Shown in pieces: positions 8,228 to 17,390 of a stretch of DNA of 64,000 nt (the first letter of the stretch is position 1; every line of letters starts with the position of its first letter). This DNA is from Marinomonas balearica (GTDB lineage Bacteria; Pseudomonadota; Gammaproteobacteria; Pseudomonadales; Marinomonadaceae). A program made the position numbers and the translations under genes. The stretch spans positions 417,733 through 481,732 of the forward strand of contig NZ_SNXC01000012.1 of assembly GCF_004362145.1 (NCBI RefSeq), written 5' to 3'. The notes beneath the pieces are model-generated. The model saw nothing but the letters and a program-made list of their open reading frames with translations, was not told the DNA's origin and made no database searches.

Positions 8228-9196
8228 ATGACAACAAAAATACTTTCTTTTGGTGAAGCGTTAATCGACTTTCTTTCCAATGGTGCGATTCAAACAGGTG
8301 AATTAGAAACGTTTACGAAATTCCCTGGTGGTGCGCCTGCGAATGTCGCGGTTGCTGCGGCATTGTTGGGTGGCGATAGCCACTTTGTTGGTCAAGTTGG
8401 TGATGATGCGTTCGGTCATTTCTTAAAAAGTGAGCTTGAAGGATACGGTGTAAAAACCGATGCCATGCTCATGACCAAGGAAGCAAAAACAGCATTGGCG
8501 TTTGTTAGCCTTGACGAGACCGGGGAGCGTAGCTTTGAATTCTATCGTAACCCTTCTGCTGATATGTTATTTGCAAGTGACGATTTTCAGTCGAGCTGGT
8601 TTGAGAGTGACCAAGGTGTTTTCCATACCTGCTCAAACACGCTTACTGACGACAATATTACTGCTGCAACGATGGCGGGAATGGCGTTGGCAAAAGAAGC
8701 AAATTGGGTCGTGAGCGTTGATGTCAATTTACGTGCAAACTTATGGCCGAACAATGAAGTGGATTCAGAGCGCGTTATTCAATGGATGCAAGCTGCGGAT
8801 GTCGTGAAAGCGAGCCTTGAAGAGCTAAGCGTTTTAGCGTCAGACCCTTTTGAGTTGATTAAAGCGTCGCTTGAAAATGAAGTCGCAGTGTTCGTACTGA
8901 CAGACGGTGGGAACCCTGTTCGTTATTATACTTTGGCAGGAGAAGGTGAGGTACAAACACCAACCGTTGCTGTGAAAGACACCACTGCAGCAGGTGATGC
9001 CTTTGTGGGTGGATTACTTTATCAGCTTGCGGAACAAGCGGGAGATCGTGCTTCCATTCAGTCGCTAACCGCTGACCAGCTTCATGCAATTATACGTTTT
9101 GCTGTCGCTTGCGGTGCTGATTCTGTTACGCGACTCGGCGCGTATCCATCGTTGCCTAACTTGGCACAGGTCGAAGCGCGTTTAGCTCAAATTTAA
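8228..9196 (+). CDS. PfkB-family sugar kinase, probable fructokinase
   Basis: The protein has about 322 residues from the ATG at 8228 (GAGA lies upstream; an in-frame TTG at 8213 is less likely). It shows the N-terminal PfkB signature (GGAPANVAVAAALLGG) and the C-terminal signature with the catalytic Asp (DTTAAGDAFVGGLL), where Ala replaces the more common Gly in GAGD. It should phosphorylate a free hexose, most likely fructose, in the cytoplasm using ATP. Its position upstream of the alpha-glucoside operon fits use of the fructose half of sucrose after hydrolysis by AglA. 2-keto-3-deoxygluconate or ribose kinase activity is an alternative. Confidence 0.85.
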   Translation: MTTKILSFGEALIDFLSNGAIQTGELETFTKFPGGAPANVAVAAALLGGDSHFVGQVGDDAFGHFLKSELEGYGVKTDAMLMTKEAKTALAFVSLDETGERSFEFYRNPSADMLFASDDFQSSWFESDQGVFHTCSNTLTDDNITAATMAGMALAKEANWVVSVDVNLRANLWPNNEVDSERVIQWMQAADVVKASLEELSVLASDPFELIKASLENEVAVFVLTDGGNPVRYYTLAGEGEVQTPTVAVKDTTAAGDAFVGGLLYQLAEQAGDRASIQSLTADQLHAIIRFAVACGADSVTRLGAYPSLPNLAQVEARLAQI

Positions 9197-9676
9197 CCTG
9201 TTATAACCTGCCCAAAAATTCATTCATTTTCGAAAATAGAAGGTGAATGAATTTCCAGGATCTTAAAACGATTAAGATTTTCTTAAGAGCCTTGTCTCTC
9301 ACTTCCAAATTACAAATCAAAAGCAAACTCTGCGGGTTAACCGTGATATTATTGCTCCATAAAATTGTGTCAAATTTAATCTGATTGGTTTGTTTTATAA
9401 ATTTTTTGTATGACTTATAACCAGTGTAGGTTGCTTTGTAAGCAATTGATCTAAATAGCTTGATGGTTTCTGTACTAATTTTCTACTGGTATGTTCTAAA
9501 ATTAAGTTAAATTTAAGTCTGTATCTTGCTTGATGAACTTTGAACGATTGACAATAATTCTAGGTCATCTTAATGCATAAAGATGGTGTGTTAAGGTTAT
9601 ACATAAACTTATCCCCAACAGATAATAACAACAAGGTTTTATGCTCTAGCGCATGAAGCCGATTTGAGGAGTGAAT
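9197..9676 (+). other. Intergenic region upstream of agl operon
   Basis: About 480 bases lack a gene. Just after the kinase, AAATTCATTCA (9216-9226) and TGAATGAATTT (9244-9254) form an 11-base inverted repeat that may end the kinase transcript, though it has no long T-run. TTGCTT-TGT-AAGCAA (9431-9445) is a perfect dyad and a candidate operator for the LacI-type regulator of this locus. A consensus -35 TTGACA lies at 9548-9553, with only a poor -10 (TAATGC, 9571-9576). ATGC-N6-GCAT occurs at 9641-9654, shortly before the aglE ribosome site. Confidence 0.4.
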
Positions 9677-11038
9677 ATGAAAAAGCGTCTCTTGTCTGTA
9701 GCTGTTGCTGCAACTCTCAGTGCCTCGTTCTCTTACGCAGATGGTCATGATGGTTTAATTTTTGAACCTGGCCAAGATTCTCGTTTCCACTGGTCTAGCT
9801 ATGAAGATCTGAAATCTGTCGATTTGACAGGTCAATCTTTGACTGTATTTGGCCCTTGGTTGGGTTCTGAGAAAGAACGTTTTGATAAAGTTATTGCGTA
9901 TTTTGCAAATGCAACGGGTGCAAAAGTAAGTTATGCAGGCTCTGATTCGTTTGAGCAGCAAGTCGTTATTGATGCACAAGCTGGCAGTGCGCCAAACATT
10001 TCTATATTCCCACAGCCAGGTCTGGCGGCGGATTTAGCAGCAAAAGGTTTGCTAACGCCATTAGATGATGAAGATAAAGATGCGATTAAGAAAGATTATG
10101 CCGCAGGGCAATCTTGGGTTGATCTTGCTACCTTCAAAGACCAAGACGGAAATAAAGACTTGTACGGTGTTTTCTACCGTGCCGATCTGAAATCGTTGGT
10201 GTGGTACTCTCCTGATAACTTCTATGATGCAGGCTACGAAGTGCCTAAAACCATGGAAAGCCTAAAAGCGTTGACTGAGCAAATTGTTGCCGATGGCGGC
10301 ACTCCTTGGTGTATCGGTCTGGGTTCAGGCGCTGCAACGGGTTGGCCAGCGACAGACTGGGTAGAAGATCTAATGCTTCGTACTCAACCTGCTGATGTGT
10401 ATGACCAATGGGTAACAAACGACATTAAGTTTGATGATCCTCGTGTTGTTGGTGCTGTTGAAGAGTTCGGTTGGTTTGCTCATAACGATGCCTTTGTTGA
10501 TGGCGGTACGAAAGCGGTCGCGGCGACTGATTTCCGTGATAGCCCTAAAGGATTGTTTGCATCACCACCAAAATGTTATTTGCATCGTCAAGCATCCTTC
10601 GTTCCTGCGTTCTTCCCAGAAGACGTTGAGCTAGGCCTTGATGCGGATTTCTTCTACTTCCCTTCATATGAGTCAAAAGATCTGGGTAGCCCAGTACTGG
10701 GTGCTGGTACCTTGGTCAGTATTACCAATGACTCTGAAGCGGCTCGTGAATTCATCGATTTCATTCGCTCACCGATTGCACACGAACTTTGGATGGCTCA
10801 AAAAGGCTTCTTAAGTGCTCATTTGGGTGCAAACCCTGAGTTGTATGCGACGGAGACGGCTAAAAAACAAGGTGAAATTCTACGTTACGCTACGACATTC
10901 CGCTTTGATGCATCTGATCTAATGCCAGGTAAAATTGGAGCAGGCGCATTCTGGACTGGCATGGTTAACTATGCTGACGGAGAAAGCGCAGAAAGCGTTA
11001 CGAAAGAAATCCAAAAAACTTGGGATGCTCTTAAGTAA
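9677..11038 (+). CDS. aglE: Alpha-glucoside ABC transporter periplasmic binding protein
   Basis: The 453-residue precursor has a Sec signal peptide (MKKRLLSVAVAATLSASFSYA). I start at the ATG at 9677 behind GAGGAG rather than at the GTG at 9671. It is a cluster 1 carbohydrate-binding protein; the mature part contains LTVFGPWLGSEKERF, IFPQPGLAADLA and DWVEDLMLR, as I recall for AglE of rhizobia. It should bind sucrose, trehalose or maltose-like alpha-glucosides for import by AglFGK. It heads the operon and is followed by a terminator-like hairpin. Confidence 0.88.
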   Translation: MKKRLLSVAVAATLSASFSYADGHDGLIFEPGQDSRFHWSSYEDLKSVDLTGQSLTVFGPWLGSEKERFDKVIAYFANATGAKVSYAGSDSFEQQVVIDAQAGSAPNISIFPQPGLAADLAAKGLLTPLDDEDKDAIKKDYAAGQSWVDLATFKDQDGNKDLYGVFYRADLKSLVWYSPDNFYDAGYEVPKTMESLKALTEQIVADGGTPWCIGLGSGAATGWPATDWVEDLMLRTQPADVYDQWVTNDIKFDDPRVVGAVEEFGWFAHNDAFVDGGTKAVAATDFRDSPKGLFASPPKCYLHRQASFVPAFFPEDVELGLDADFFYFPSYESKDLGSPVLGAGTLVSITNDSEAAREFIDFIRSPIAHELWMAQKGFLSAHLGANPELYATETAKKQGEILRYATTFRFDASDLMPGKIGAGAFWTGMVNYADGESAESVTKEIQKTWDALK

Positions 11039-11060
11039 AACACTTTAAGAATAAATAGCC

Positions 11061-11100
11061 ATAAAGCGTTAGGTTGATGAAACCTGACGCTTTATTTTTA
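11061..11100 (+). terminator. Terminator-like hairpin between aglE and aglF
   Basis: ATAAAGCGTTAGGTT (11061-11075) pairs with AACCTGACGCTTTAT (11081-11095) over 15 positions (one T-G pair) around a 5-base loop, then TTTTTA follows. It lies 22 bases after the aglE stop and 88 before aglF. Because the next genes are clearly part of the same transporter, it is probably a partial terminator that keeps binding protein in excess. Confidence 0.75.
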
Positions 11101-11183
11101 ACTGCTATTTAGAGAACGGACTCTCATCGAATACTCGCATTTTTGTGACTCCACGTAATCAAACATTGTAAAACGGAGACTCT

Positions 11184-12194
11184 ATGGGACAGCTCGCTAT
11201 TGCGTTTGTGACCATGACCCTTGGCGTCCTTGCCTGCGCAGGCTATTTTTATGGCTCTAACGCGCTCTTGGACTCTATCTTTCCATCAAAAAACCGCCCC
11301 GCAGAAGTCATCGCACGAAATTTGCGTATCGTTAATCAGGTTCGCCCTTGGTTGTTCTTAGGGCCTGCTTTGCTGCTATTGGTTTTTTATCTGTTTTATC
11401 CAGTAGTACAGTCCGCCATCTTGTCTTTTTATGGCCGTACTGGGGAAGAATTTGTGGGATTTGCCAACTACATTTGGCTGTTCCAGAGCGGTGAATTTTT
11501 AGAATCGTTCCGCAACAACATGCTGTGGTTGATTGTTGTGCCTACTTTATCGACCTTTTTCGGTTTAATCATTGCGACAATGACAGACCGTATCTGGTGG
11601 GGCAACATTGCCAAAAGTTTAATTTTCATGCCAATGGCGATTTCTTTCATTGGTGCTTCCATTATTTGGAAGTTTATTTACGAATACCGCAGTGGCGGCG
11701 ATGAACAAATCGGCCTATTAAATGCGCTGGTTGTGTTCTTTGGTGGTGAGCCGCAGACGTGGATCCAAATACCATTCTGGAACAACTTCTTCCTAATGAT
11801 CATATTGGTTTGGATTCAAACCGGTTTTGCTATGGTGATTTTGTCTGCTGCATTACGTGGTATTCCAGATGAAACCATTGAAGCAGCGGTACTGGATGGC
11901 GCGAGTGGCCTTCAGATATTTTTCCGCATCATGGTACCACAAATTTGGGGCACGATTGCTGTTGTCTGGACAACCATTACCATTCTGGTGTTGAAGGTTT
12001 TCGATATCGTATTGGCCATGACAAACGGGCAATGGGGAACACAAGTTCTCGCAAATCAGATGTTTAGTTGGCTGTTCCAAGGCGGCGGTGATTACGGTCG
12101 AAGCGCAGTAATTGCTTTGGTTATCATGGCTTTGGTGGTACCGATTATGGTCTGGAACATTAAAAACGCCAATGCTGAAATGGAGGGTCGTTAA
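11184..12194 (+). CDS. aglF: Alpha-glucoside ABC transporter permease (MalF-type)
   Basis: This 336-residue inner-membrane permease has an extra N-terminal membrane helix (residues 2-25) before the standard six-helix core. The coupling loop (DETIEAAVLDGASGLQIFFRI) is near residues 231-251. It starts at ATG behind GGAGACTCT, and aglG begins 2 bases after its stop, so the two are coupled. It forms the channel with AglG. Length and the extra helix match AglF-type subunits. Confidence 0.88.
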   Translation: MGQLAIAFVTMTLGVLACAGYFYGSNALLDSIFPSKNRPAEVIARNLRIVNQVRPWLFLGPALLLLVFYLFYPVVQSAILSFYGRTGEEFVGFANYIWLFQSGEFLESFRNNMLWLIVVPTLSTFFGLIIATMTDRIWWGNIAKSLIFMPMAISFIGASIIWKFIYEYRSGGDEQIGLLNALVVFFGGEPQTWIQIPFWNNFFLMIILVWIQTGFAMVILSAALRGIPDETIEAAVLDGASGLQIFFRIMVPQIWGTIAVVWTTITILVLKVFDIVLAMTNGQWGTQVLANQMFSWLFQGGGDYGRSAVIALVIMALVVPIMVWNIKNANAEMEGR

Positions 12195-12196
12195 TC

Positions 12197-13333
12197 ATGG
12201 TTACATCAAATAAAGGCTCTGCATTAAATCTGGTTGTTCATGCAACCGTGCTTTTTTTAGTTATTATGTGGACGATTCCAACGGCTGGACTGTTTATTTC
12301 GTCTATTCGTGATAAAGACCAGTTGTCAGTCTCTGGCTGGTGGACTGCCTTGTCTGCTTCTGAGCAGCAAAAAGTCTATCGTACTGCTGGCGCTGAATCC
12401 GAAATTCAGGAAAACGGCGTGTATGTGTTGCGTGGAAACCTGCTAGAAGGTGGAAGCGGTGAGGTGACTAAGTTCGGTATTAGCTCACTAAAACCAGAAG
12501 CATTTGCGCCCGGTCAAGAAGCCAAAAGCCGTCGCGATGTTAGGTTCAAGGTGATGGAAAATGGCGACTATGAAGTGATTTCAGAAAAATCCTTCCGTCG
12601 TGGTGTTCGTATTTTCTATACGGCCGAAATACCGCCTCGTTTTACGCTGGACAACTATCGCACCGTCATGAGTTCAGAAGGGTTAGGTCAGTCTTTTATT
12701 AACTCTTTAACCGTTACGATTCCGGCAACCGTTATTCCGATTTTGATTGCGGCGTTTGCTGCGTATGCATTGGCTTGGATGAAGTTTCCGGGACGCGCAT
12801 TACTAATCGCGGGTGTGGTCGGACTGTTGGTTGTACCGCTGCAAATGTCGTTGATTCCTTTGCTTACGGTGTACAGCAAAATAGGCGCTTTCTTCGGTGT
12901 TGATGCTAAAGGGTATGTCGGGATATGGCTCGCACATACTGGGTTTGGTTTACCGCTTGCGATCTATCTATTGCGTAACTACATTTCCGGTCTACCCGGT
13001 GAAATTATTGAATCTGCACGCGTGGATGGCGCCTCTGATTTCGTGATTTTCCGCAAAATTATATTACCGTTGTCGTTCCCTGCACTGGCATCGTTTGCGA
13101 TCTTCCAATTCCTATGGGTATGGAATGATCTGTTGATTGCCACGGTATTCTTGGGGAATACGGAAGAAAGTCTTGTATTGACTGGTCGTTTGCGTGAGCT
13201 TCTCGGATCTCGCGGCGGTAATTGGGAAATTCTGACAGCGTCCGCGTTTATTACGATTATTATCCCGCTGTGTGTTTTCTTCGGGCTGCAACGTTATTTA
13301 GTACGTGGCTTATTAGCGGGTTCTGTTAAATAG
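12197..13333 (+). CDS. aglG: Alpha-glucoside ABC transporter permease (MalG-type)
   Basis: The 378-residue permease has a first membrane segment (residues 10-32), then about 100 hydrophilic, predicted periplasmic residues (about 36-145), and then the usual five-helix core. This large insertion is a known trait of AglG-type permeases and explains the length excess over ordinary MalG proteins. The coupling loop is GEIIESARVDGASDFVIFRKI, and the C-terminus RYLVRGLLAGSVK is typical. The ATPase gene follows after 101 bases containing a hairpin. Confidence 0.88.
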   Translation: MVTSNKGSALNLVVHATVLFLVIMWTIPTAGLFISSIRDKDQLSVSGWWTALSASEQQKVYRTAGAESEIQENGVYVLRGNLLEGGSGEVTKFGISSLKPEAFAPGQEAKSRRDVRFKVMENGDYEVISEKSFRRGVRIFYTAEIPPRFTLDNYRTVMSSEGLGQSFINSLTVTIPATVIPILIAAFAAYALAWMKFPGRALLIAGVVGLLVVPLQMSLIPLLTVYSKIGAFFGVDAKGYVGIWLAHTGFGLPLAIYLLRNYISGLPGEIIESARVDGASDFVIFRKIILPLSFPALASFAIFQFLWVWNDLLIATVFLGNTEESLVLTGRLRELLGSRGGNWEILTASAFITIIIPLCVFFGLQRYLVRGLLAGSVK

Positions 13334-13352
13334 TAAACAGCAAAAATAACTG

Positions 13353-13400
13353 AATGCCTTCCTAGCAGCGATAAATTGCATAACAAGAAAGGAAGGCATT
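13353..13400 (+). repeat. Intercistronic hairpin between aglG and aglK
   Basis: AATGCCTTCCT (13353-13363) and AGGAAGGCATT (13390-13400) are perfect 11-base inverted repeats around a 26-base loop. No T-run follows, so it is unlikely to be a simple terminator. It may be an mRNA stability or processing element within the agl transcript. Confidence 0.6.
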
Positions 13401-13434
13401 ATGCTCACAAGAGCGACAACGGAGTAAGATTAAG

Positions 13435-14532
13435 ATGGCAAATGTAAAATTAACCAACGTAAAGAAAGTCTACTCGAATAATGTCGAAGTAATGCGCGAC
13501 ATTAACTTAGATATTAAACAAGGCGAATTTATTGTATTCGTTGGTCCATCAGGTTGTGGTAAATCAACGCTTTTACGTATGATTTCTGGCTTGGAAGACA
13601 TCTCTTCTGGCACGCTTGAAATAGACAATCAAGATGTAACTCAAGTCCCACCTTCACTACGTGGTGTGGCGATGGTGTTCCAAAGCTACGCGTTGTACCC
13701 GCATATGACGGTGTACGACAACATGGCGTTCAGCCTTCAAATCGCGAAAATTGATAAGAAAGAAGTGGATGCTCAAGTGCGTCGCGCTGCTGAGATGCTA
13801 CAACTGACTCCTTATTTAGATCGCTTGCCAAAAGCGCTTTCAGGCGGTCAGCGTCAACGTGTCGCGATTGGCCGAGCGATTGTACGTCGCCCTAAAGTTT
13901 TCCTATTCGATGAGCCTTTGTCTAACCTAGATGCGGCTCTTCGTGTTGCGACACGAATGGAAATTGCGAATTTAAAAGAAAGCATGCCTGATTCGACCAT
14001 GATCTATGTAACGCATGATCAGGTTGAAGCGATGACGCTTGCGGACCGTATTGTTTTGCTTTCTGCGGGTAATATTGAGCAAGTGGGTTCACCTCTGGAT
14101 CTGTATGCAAACCCAGAAAATGTATTTGTCGCGAAGTTTATCGGCTCTCCTGCAATGAACGTAATGCCGTGCATCGTTGAGACTGCTGGAGAAAATACTC
14201 AAATTAAAGTAGCGAATACATTCTCAATCAATACGCCAATTGCATCACCAGCGGGTGACAGCGGTAAGCCAGGTTTCTTCGGTGTACGTCCTGAGGACCT
14301 CGCACTGGCACAAGACGGCGAACCTGCGTTATTGGAAGGTGAAGTGTCTTTTGTTGAATCTCTAGGTGAAGCAACTCTGTTGTATATTACCGTGCCTGGT
14401 TTGGAAGAGGCTGTTATTTCTAAGCAGCAAGGTACTCTTCAGATTCAGAAAGGCGATACAATACGCGTGACCGCAGTACCGGAAAAACTGCATCTATTTA
14501 ATCAAGATGAGCAGTCTTACCGCTGCTTGTAA
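13435..14532 (+). CDS. aglK: Alpha-glucoside ABC transporter ATP-binding protein
   Basis: The 365-residue ATPase has Walker A (GPSGCGKST, about residues 37-45), signature LSGGQRQRVAIGRA, Walker B (VFLFDEP) and the switch His (TMIYVTHDQ). The C-terminal third is a MalK-type TOBE regulatory domain (GVRPEDLAL). It energises AglEFG transport at the cytoplasmic face. GGAG precedes the ATG, and the alpha-glucosidase gene follows after 32 bases. It is equivalent to gtsD and the 60862 ATPase but belongs to this operon by position. Confidence 0.9.
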   Translation: MANVKLTNVKKVYSNNVEVMRDINLDIKQGEFIVFVGPSGCGKSTLLRMISGLEDISSGTLEIDNQDVTQVPPSLRGVAMVFQSYALYPHMTVYDNMAFSLQIAKIDKKEVDAQVRRAAEMLQLTPYLDRLPKALSGGQRQRVAIGRAIVRRPKVFLFDEPLSNLDAALRVATRMEIANLKESMPDSTMIYVTHDQVEAMTLADRIVLLSAGNIEQVGSPLDLYANPENVFVAKFIGSPAMNVMPCIVETAGENTQIKVANTFSINTPIASPAGDSGKPGFFGVRPEDLALAQDGEPALLEGEVSFVESLGEATLLYITVPGLEEAVISKQQGTLQIQKGDTIRVTAVPEKLHLFNQDEQSYRCL

Positions 14533-14564
14533 TTGAGATAAAGAATTAAAATTTGGAGAAGGTT

Positions 14565-16184
14565 ATGACATCCAATCTTAATTGGTGGAAAGGCGGGATT
14601 ATTTACCAAATTTATCCACGCAGTTTTATGGACTCCAATGGTGATGGTGTCGGCGATCTAAAAGGGATTACAGGCAAACTAGACTATGTTGCTTCCTTAG
14701 GTGTCGATGCGATTTGGCTTTCTCCAATCTTTACCTCACCCATGAAGGACTTTGGGTACGATGTGTCTGATTATCGAGACATTGACCCTATGTTCGGTTC
14801 ATTGGCCGATTTTAAAGAGATGACAGATCGTGCCCATGATTTGGGCCTTAAGGTTATGATTGATCAGGTTATCAGTCACTCTTCCGATCAGCATCCATGG
14901 TTTGAAGAGAGCCGCCAAAATAAATCCAATCCAAAAGCGGATTGGTATGTTTGGGCAGACCCTAAACCCGATGGATCGCCACCAAATAACTGGCTGTCTA
15001 TTTTCGGTGGAAGCGCATGGAAGTGGGACAGTCGTCGTCTTCAGTATTATCTGCATAACTTTTTAGACACTCAGCCAGACTTGAACTTCCATAACCCTGA
15101 AGTACGTCAGGCGAACTTGGATAACATGCGCTTCTGGTTAGAGTTAGGTGTCGATGGATTCCGTTTGGATACGGTTAACTTTTACTTCCACAGCGAAGGC
15201 CTTGAAGATAACCCACCAGTTCCTGCCGGTGAGCCAAAAACCAAAGGCGCTCCAGAAGATAACCCGTACTCTTACCAGCGTCATGTATATGACTTAAGTC
15301 GTCCTGAAAACTTGGACTTCCTTAAAGACTTGCGCGAGATGATGGATGAGTATCCTGGTACAACAACGGTAGGGGAGATCGGAGATGATTTCCCTCTTGA
15401 GCGCATGGCTGAATACACCTCAGGTGGCGATAAGCTGCATATGGCGTATACATTTGATTTCTTAAATAAGCCTCATTCTCCAGAATATATTCGCGAAGTA
15501 TTGGCGAATATGGATGAGATTGTTGGAGACGGTTGGCCTTGTTGGGCTCTGTCTAACCACGATGTGGTGCGTTCACGCACTCGCTGGGGTGCCGAGGAAG
15601 ATCCACAAGCGTATCCTCTCGTTGCATTAGCATTGATTATGTCTTTGCGTGGCAGTGTGTGTATGTATCAAGGTGAAGAGCTGGGCCTACCGGAAGCTAA
15701 CGTACCGTTTGAGCGCATACAAGACCCTTATGGCATTCCTTTGTGGCCTGTATTTAAAGGTCGTGATGGTTGTCGTACGCCAATGGTTTGGGAGAATACT
15801 CAGCAGGGTGGTTTTTCAAACGTTGAGCCATGGCTACCTGTCGACGCAAATCAGTTGCCTTTGAGTGTAGCGGAACAGGAAAAGGATACGAGTGCCTTAC
15901 TTCACAAGGTACGCCAATTTATAAAATGGCGCCAACAACAGTCAGTACTTGTTAACGGTTCTTTGACTTTGGTTGAAGTAGGAAACGAGAAATTGGTGAG
16001 TTTTGTTCGTGAATTTGAAGGTGAGCGTTGGGTGGTTGTGTTGAATATGACCGCAGACACGCATACAGCTCAACTTGAAGGCACGCTAGAAACTTCGATT
16101 GAAGGGCATGGCTTCGATGTATCTATTTCTGGTAACACGGTTACATTGCCACCTTATCAAGTCGCTTATGTTAAACTTGTTTAA
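14565..16184 (+). CDS. aglA: Cytoplasmic alpha-glucosidase, GH13 family
   Basis: The 539-residue enzyme starts at the ATG at 14565 behind GGAGAAGG; there is no signal peptide. The GH13 catalytic set is present: nucleophile Asp202 (GFRLDTVN), acid/base Glu271 (VGEIGDDF) and His332-Asp333 (SNHDVVRS). The N-terminus WWKGGIIYQIYPRSFMDSNGDGVGDLKGI is that of the oligo-1,6-glucosidase/alpha-glucosidase group. It should hydrolyse imported disaccharides to glucose plus a second sugar. It is the fifth gene of the operon, which is then closed by the regulator gene. Exact substrate (sucrose, maltose or other) cannot be read from sequence. Confidence 0.9.
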   Translation: MTSNLNWWKGGIIYQIYPRSFMDSNGDGVGDLKGITGKLDYVASLGVDAIWLSPIFTSPMKDFGYDVSDYRDIDPMFGSLADFKEMTDRAHDLGLKVMIDQVISHSSDQHPWFEESRQNKSNPKADWYVWADPKPDGSPPNNWLSIFGGSAWKWDSRRLQYYLHNFLDTQPDLNFHNPEVRQANLDNMRFWLELGVDGFRLDTVNFYFHSEGLEDNPPVPAGEPKTKGAPEDNPYSYQRHVYDLSRPENLDFLKDLREMMDEYPGTTTVGEIGDDFPLERMAEYTSGGDKLHMAYTFDFLNKPHSPEYIREVLANMDEIVGDGWPCWALSNHDVVRSRTRWGAEEDPQAYPLVALALIMSLRGSVCMYQGEELGLPEANVPFERIQDPYGIPLWPVFKGRDGCRTPMVWENTQQGGFSNVEPWLPVDANQLPLSVAEQEKDTSALLHKVRQFIKWRQQQSVLVNGSLTLVEVGNEKLVSFVREFEGERWVVVLNMTADTHTAQLEGTLETSIEGHGFDVSISGNTVTLPPYQVAYVKLV

Positions 16185-16270
16185 TTAAATTGCGACAACT
16201 GAACTGTGATTAATGAGCCACATACAATGGATTGAGTGGTTCATATCGCTGGCTTATATTTGAGAATAGT

Positions 16271-17335
16271 ATGAAAAATAATAGTAAAAAACTGACTCTC
16301 AAGGACGTGGCCGATCATCTTAATGTATCAACTGCCACCATCTCTAATGCGTTTAATCGACCTGATCAGCTTTCGGCCAATCTTCGTCAGAGCATTCTGA
16401 ATGAATGTGAACAAATGGGCTATTTTGGTCCAAACGCGGCAGCTCGAAGCCTACGTACCGGCCGTACGGGGATTGTGGGGATCGTATTGTCAGACGATCT
16501 GAGTTACTCGCTTACCGATCCTGTAGCCAACCAATTCTTAAAAGGAATGGCAGAGGTATTGAGTGAAAACGATTACAACATGCTGCTTCTGTCTGCCTAT
16601 GAATCGGAGCAGGATGCCAAGTCTAGAATGCAAGCCTCTATGGTGGATGGATTTGTGGTGTACGGCCATAAACCTCAGCAGTGTAAAAACGCACCTTGGC
16701 TTGTTTCGAATAAAAACGTTATTACGGTCGACAGCTTTATAAAGGGCATGACATCGGTCAACGTTGAAAACTCCGAGAGCGCTTATCAAATTGCTCGTCA
16801 TGCGTTGTCTCATAAGCCATCCAGTGTCGCTATTATGGGGCTGGCGTTGTTGGATACGGATCGGGTATGTCGTATCCGTGAAGATGAGCTTTGGGATGCG
16901 GCGGCGTCAATCTCCATTCAGCGTTTAAAAGGCTATGAAAGAGCACTCAAAGAGACTGGAATGAGCCTACCGTCTGAGCGTGTCTGGCATATTCCAATCA
17001 ACAGCCATAAGTTGGCTTACCAAGCTGCACGTGAAGCCTTGACCATGGCTGACAGACCGCAACTATTAATTTGTATGAGTGACCGGATTGCCATTGCGGC
17101 CGTTCAAGCTGCATTGCATATGGGCATTAAGGTACCTGAAGAGCTTCAGGTTGTCGGTTTTGATGGCATTCCAGAGAGTGGAAATTTTCACCCTTCAATA
17201 ACGACCGTACACCAGCAAACGGTTGAAAAAGGGCGTGTCGCTGCGGAAGTATTTCTCGGCCTTCGCGAGGAGAAAGACGTCGTTCTGGAAACAGAATTGG
17301 TCATTCGCGAAAGTTGCCCACACACCTTGTCTTGA
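16271..17335 (+). CDS. aglR: LacI-family transcriptional regulator of agl locus
   Basis: About 354 residues from the ATG at 16271 (an upstream in-frame TTG at 16232 is unlikely). The N-terminal LacI helix-turn-helix is clear (LTLKDVADHLNVSTATISNAFNRPDQLS), followed by a periplasmic-binding-protein-like effector domain ending with ITTVHQQTVEKGRVAAEV. It most likely represses the agl operon in the absence of an alpha-glucoside, by analogy with AglR. An imperfect hairpin lies just upstream (16213-16244). Regulation of its neighbours is inferred. Confidence 0.88.
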   Translation: MKNNSKKLTLKDVADHLNVSTATISNAFNRPDQLSANLRQSILNECEQMGYFGPNAAARSLRTGRTGIVGIVLSDDLSYSLTDPVANQFLKGMAEVLSENDYNMLLLSAYESEQDAKSRMQASMVDGFVVYGHKPQQCKNAPWLVSNKNVITVDSFIKGMTSVNVENSESAYQIARHALSHKPSSVAIMGLALLDTDRVCRIREDELWDAAASISIQRLKGYERALKETGMSLPSERVWHIPINSHKLAYQAAREALTMADRPQLLICMSDRIAIAAVQAALHMGIKVPEELQVVGFDGIPESGNFHPSITTVHQQTVEKGRVAAEVFLGLREEKDVVLETELVIRESCPHTLS

Positions 17336-17346
17336 TCTGAACATAC

Positions 17347-17390
17347 AAGGAAGGCGGAACACGTTCTAACAGAGATTTGTGCCCTTCCTT
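17347..17390. terminator. Candidate hairpin between convergent aglR and GGDEF-EAL gene
   Basis: AAGGAAGG (17347-17354) can pair with CCTTCCTT (17383-17390) across a 28-base loop. It lies just after the aglR stop and touches the stop codon of the oppositely oriented gene. No T-run follows, so it is a weak terminator candidate. Confidence 0.35.

Noticed and set aside
17347..17390. Strong terminator between aglR and the GGDEF-EAL gene
   Set aside because: The stem is only 8 bases with a 28-base loop and no T-run, so it was kept only as a weak candidate.
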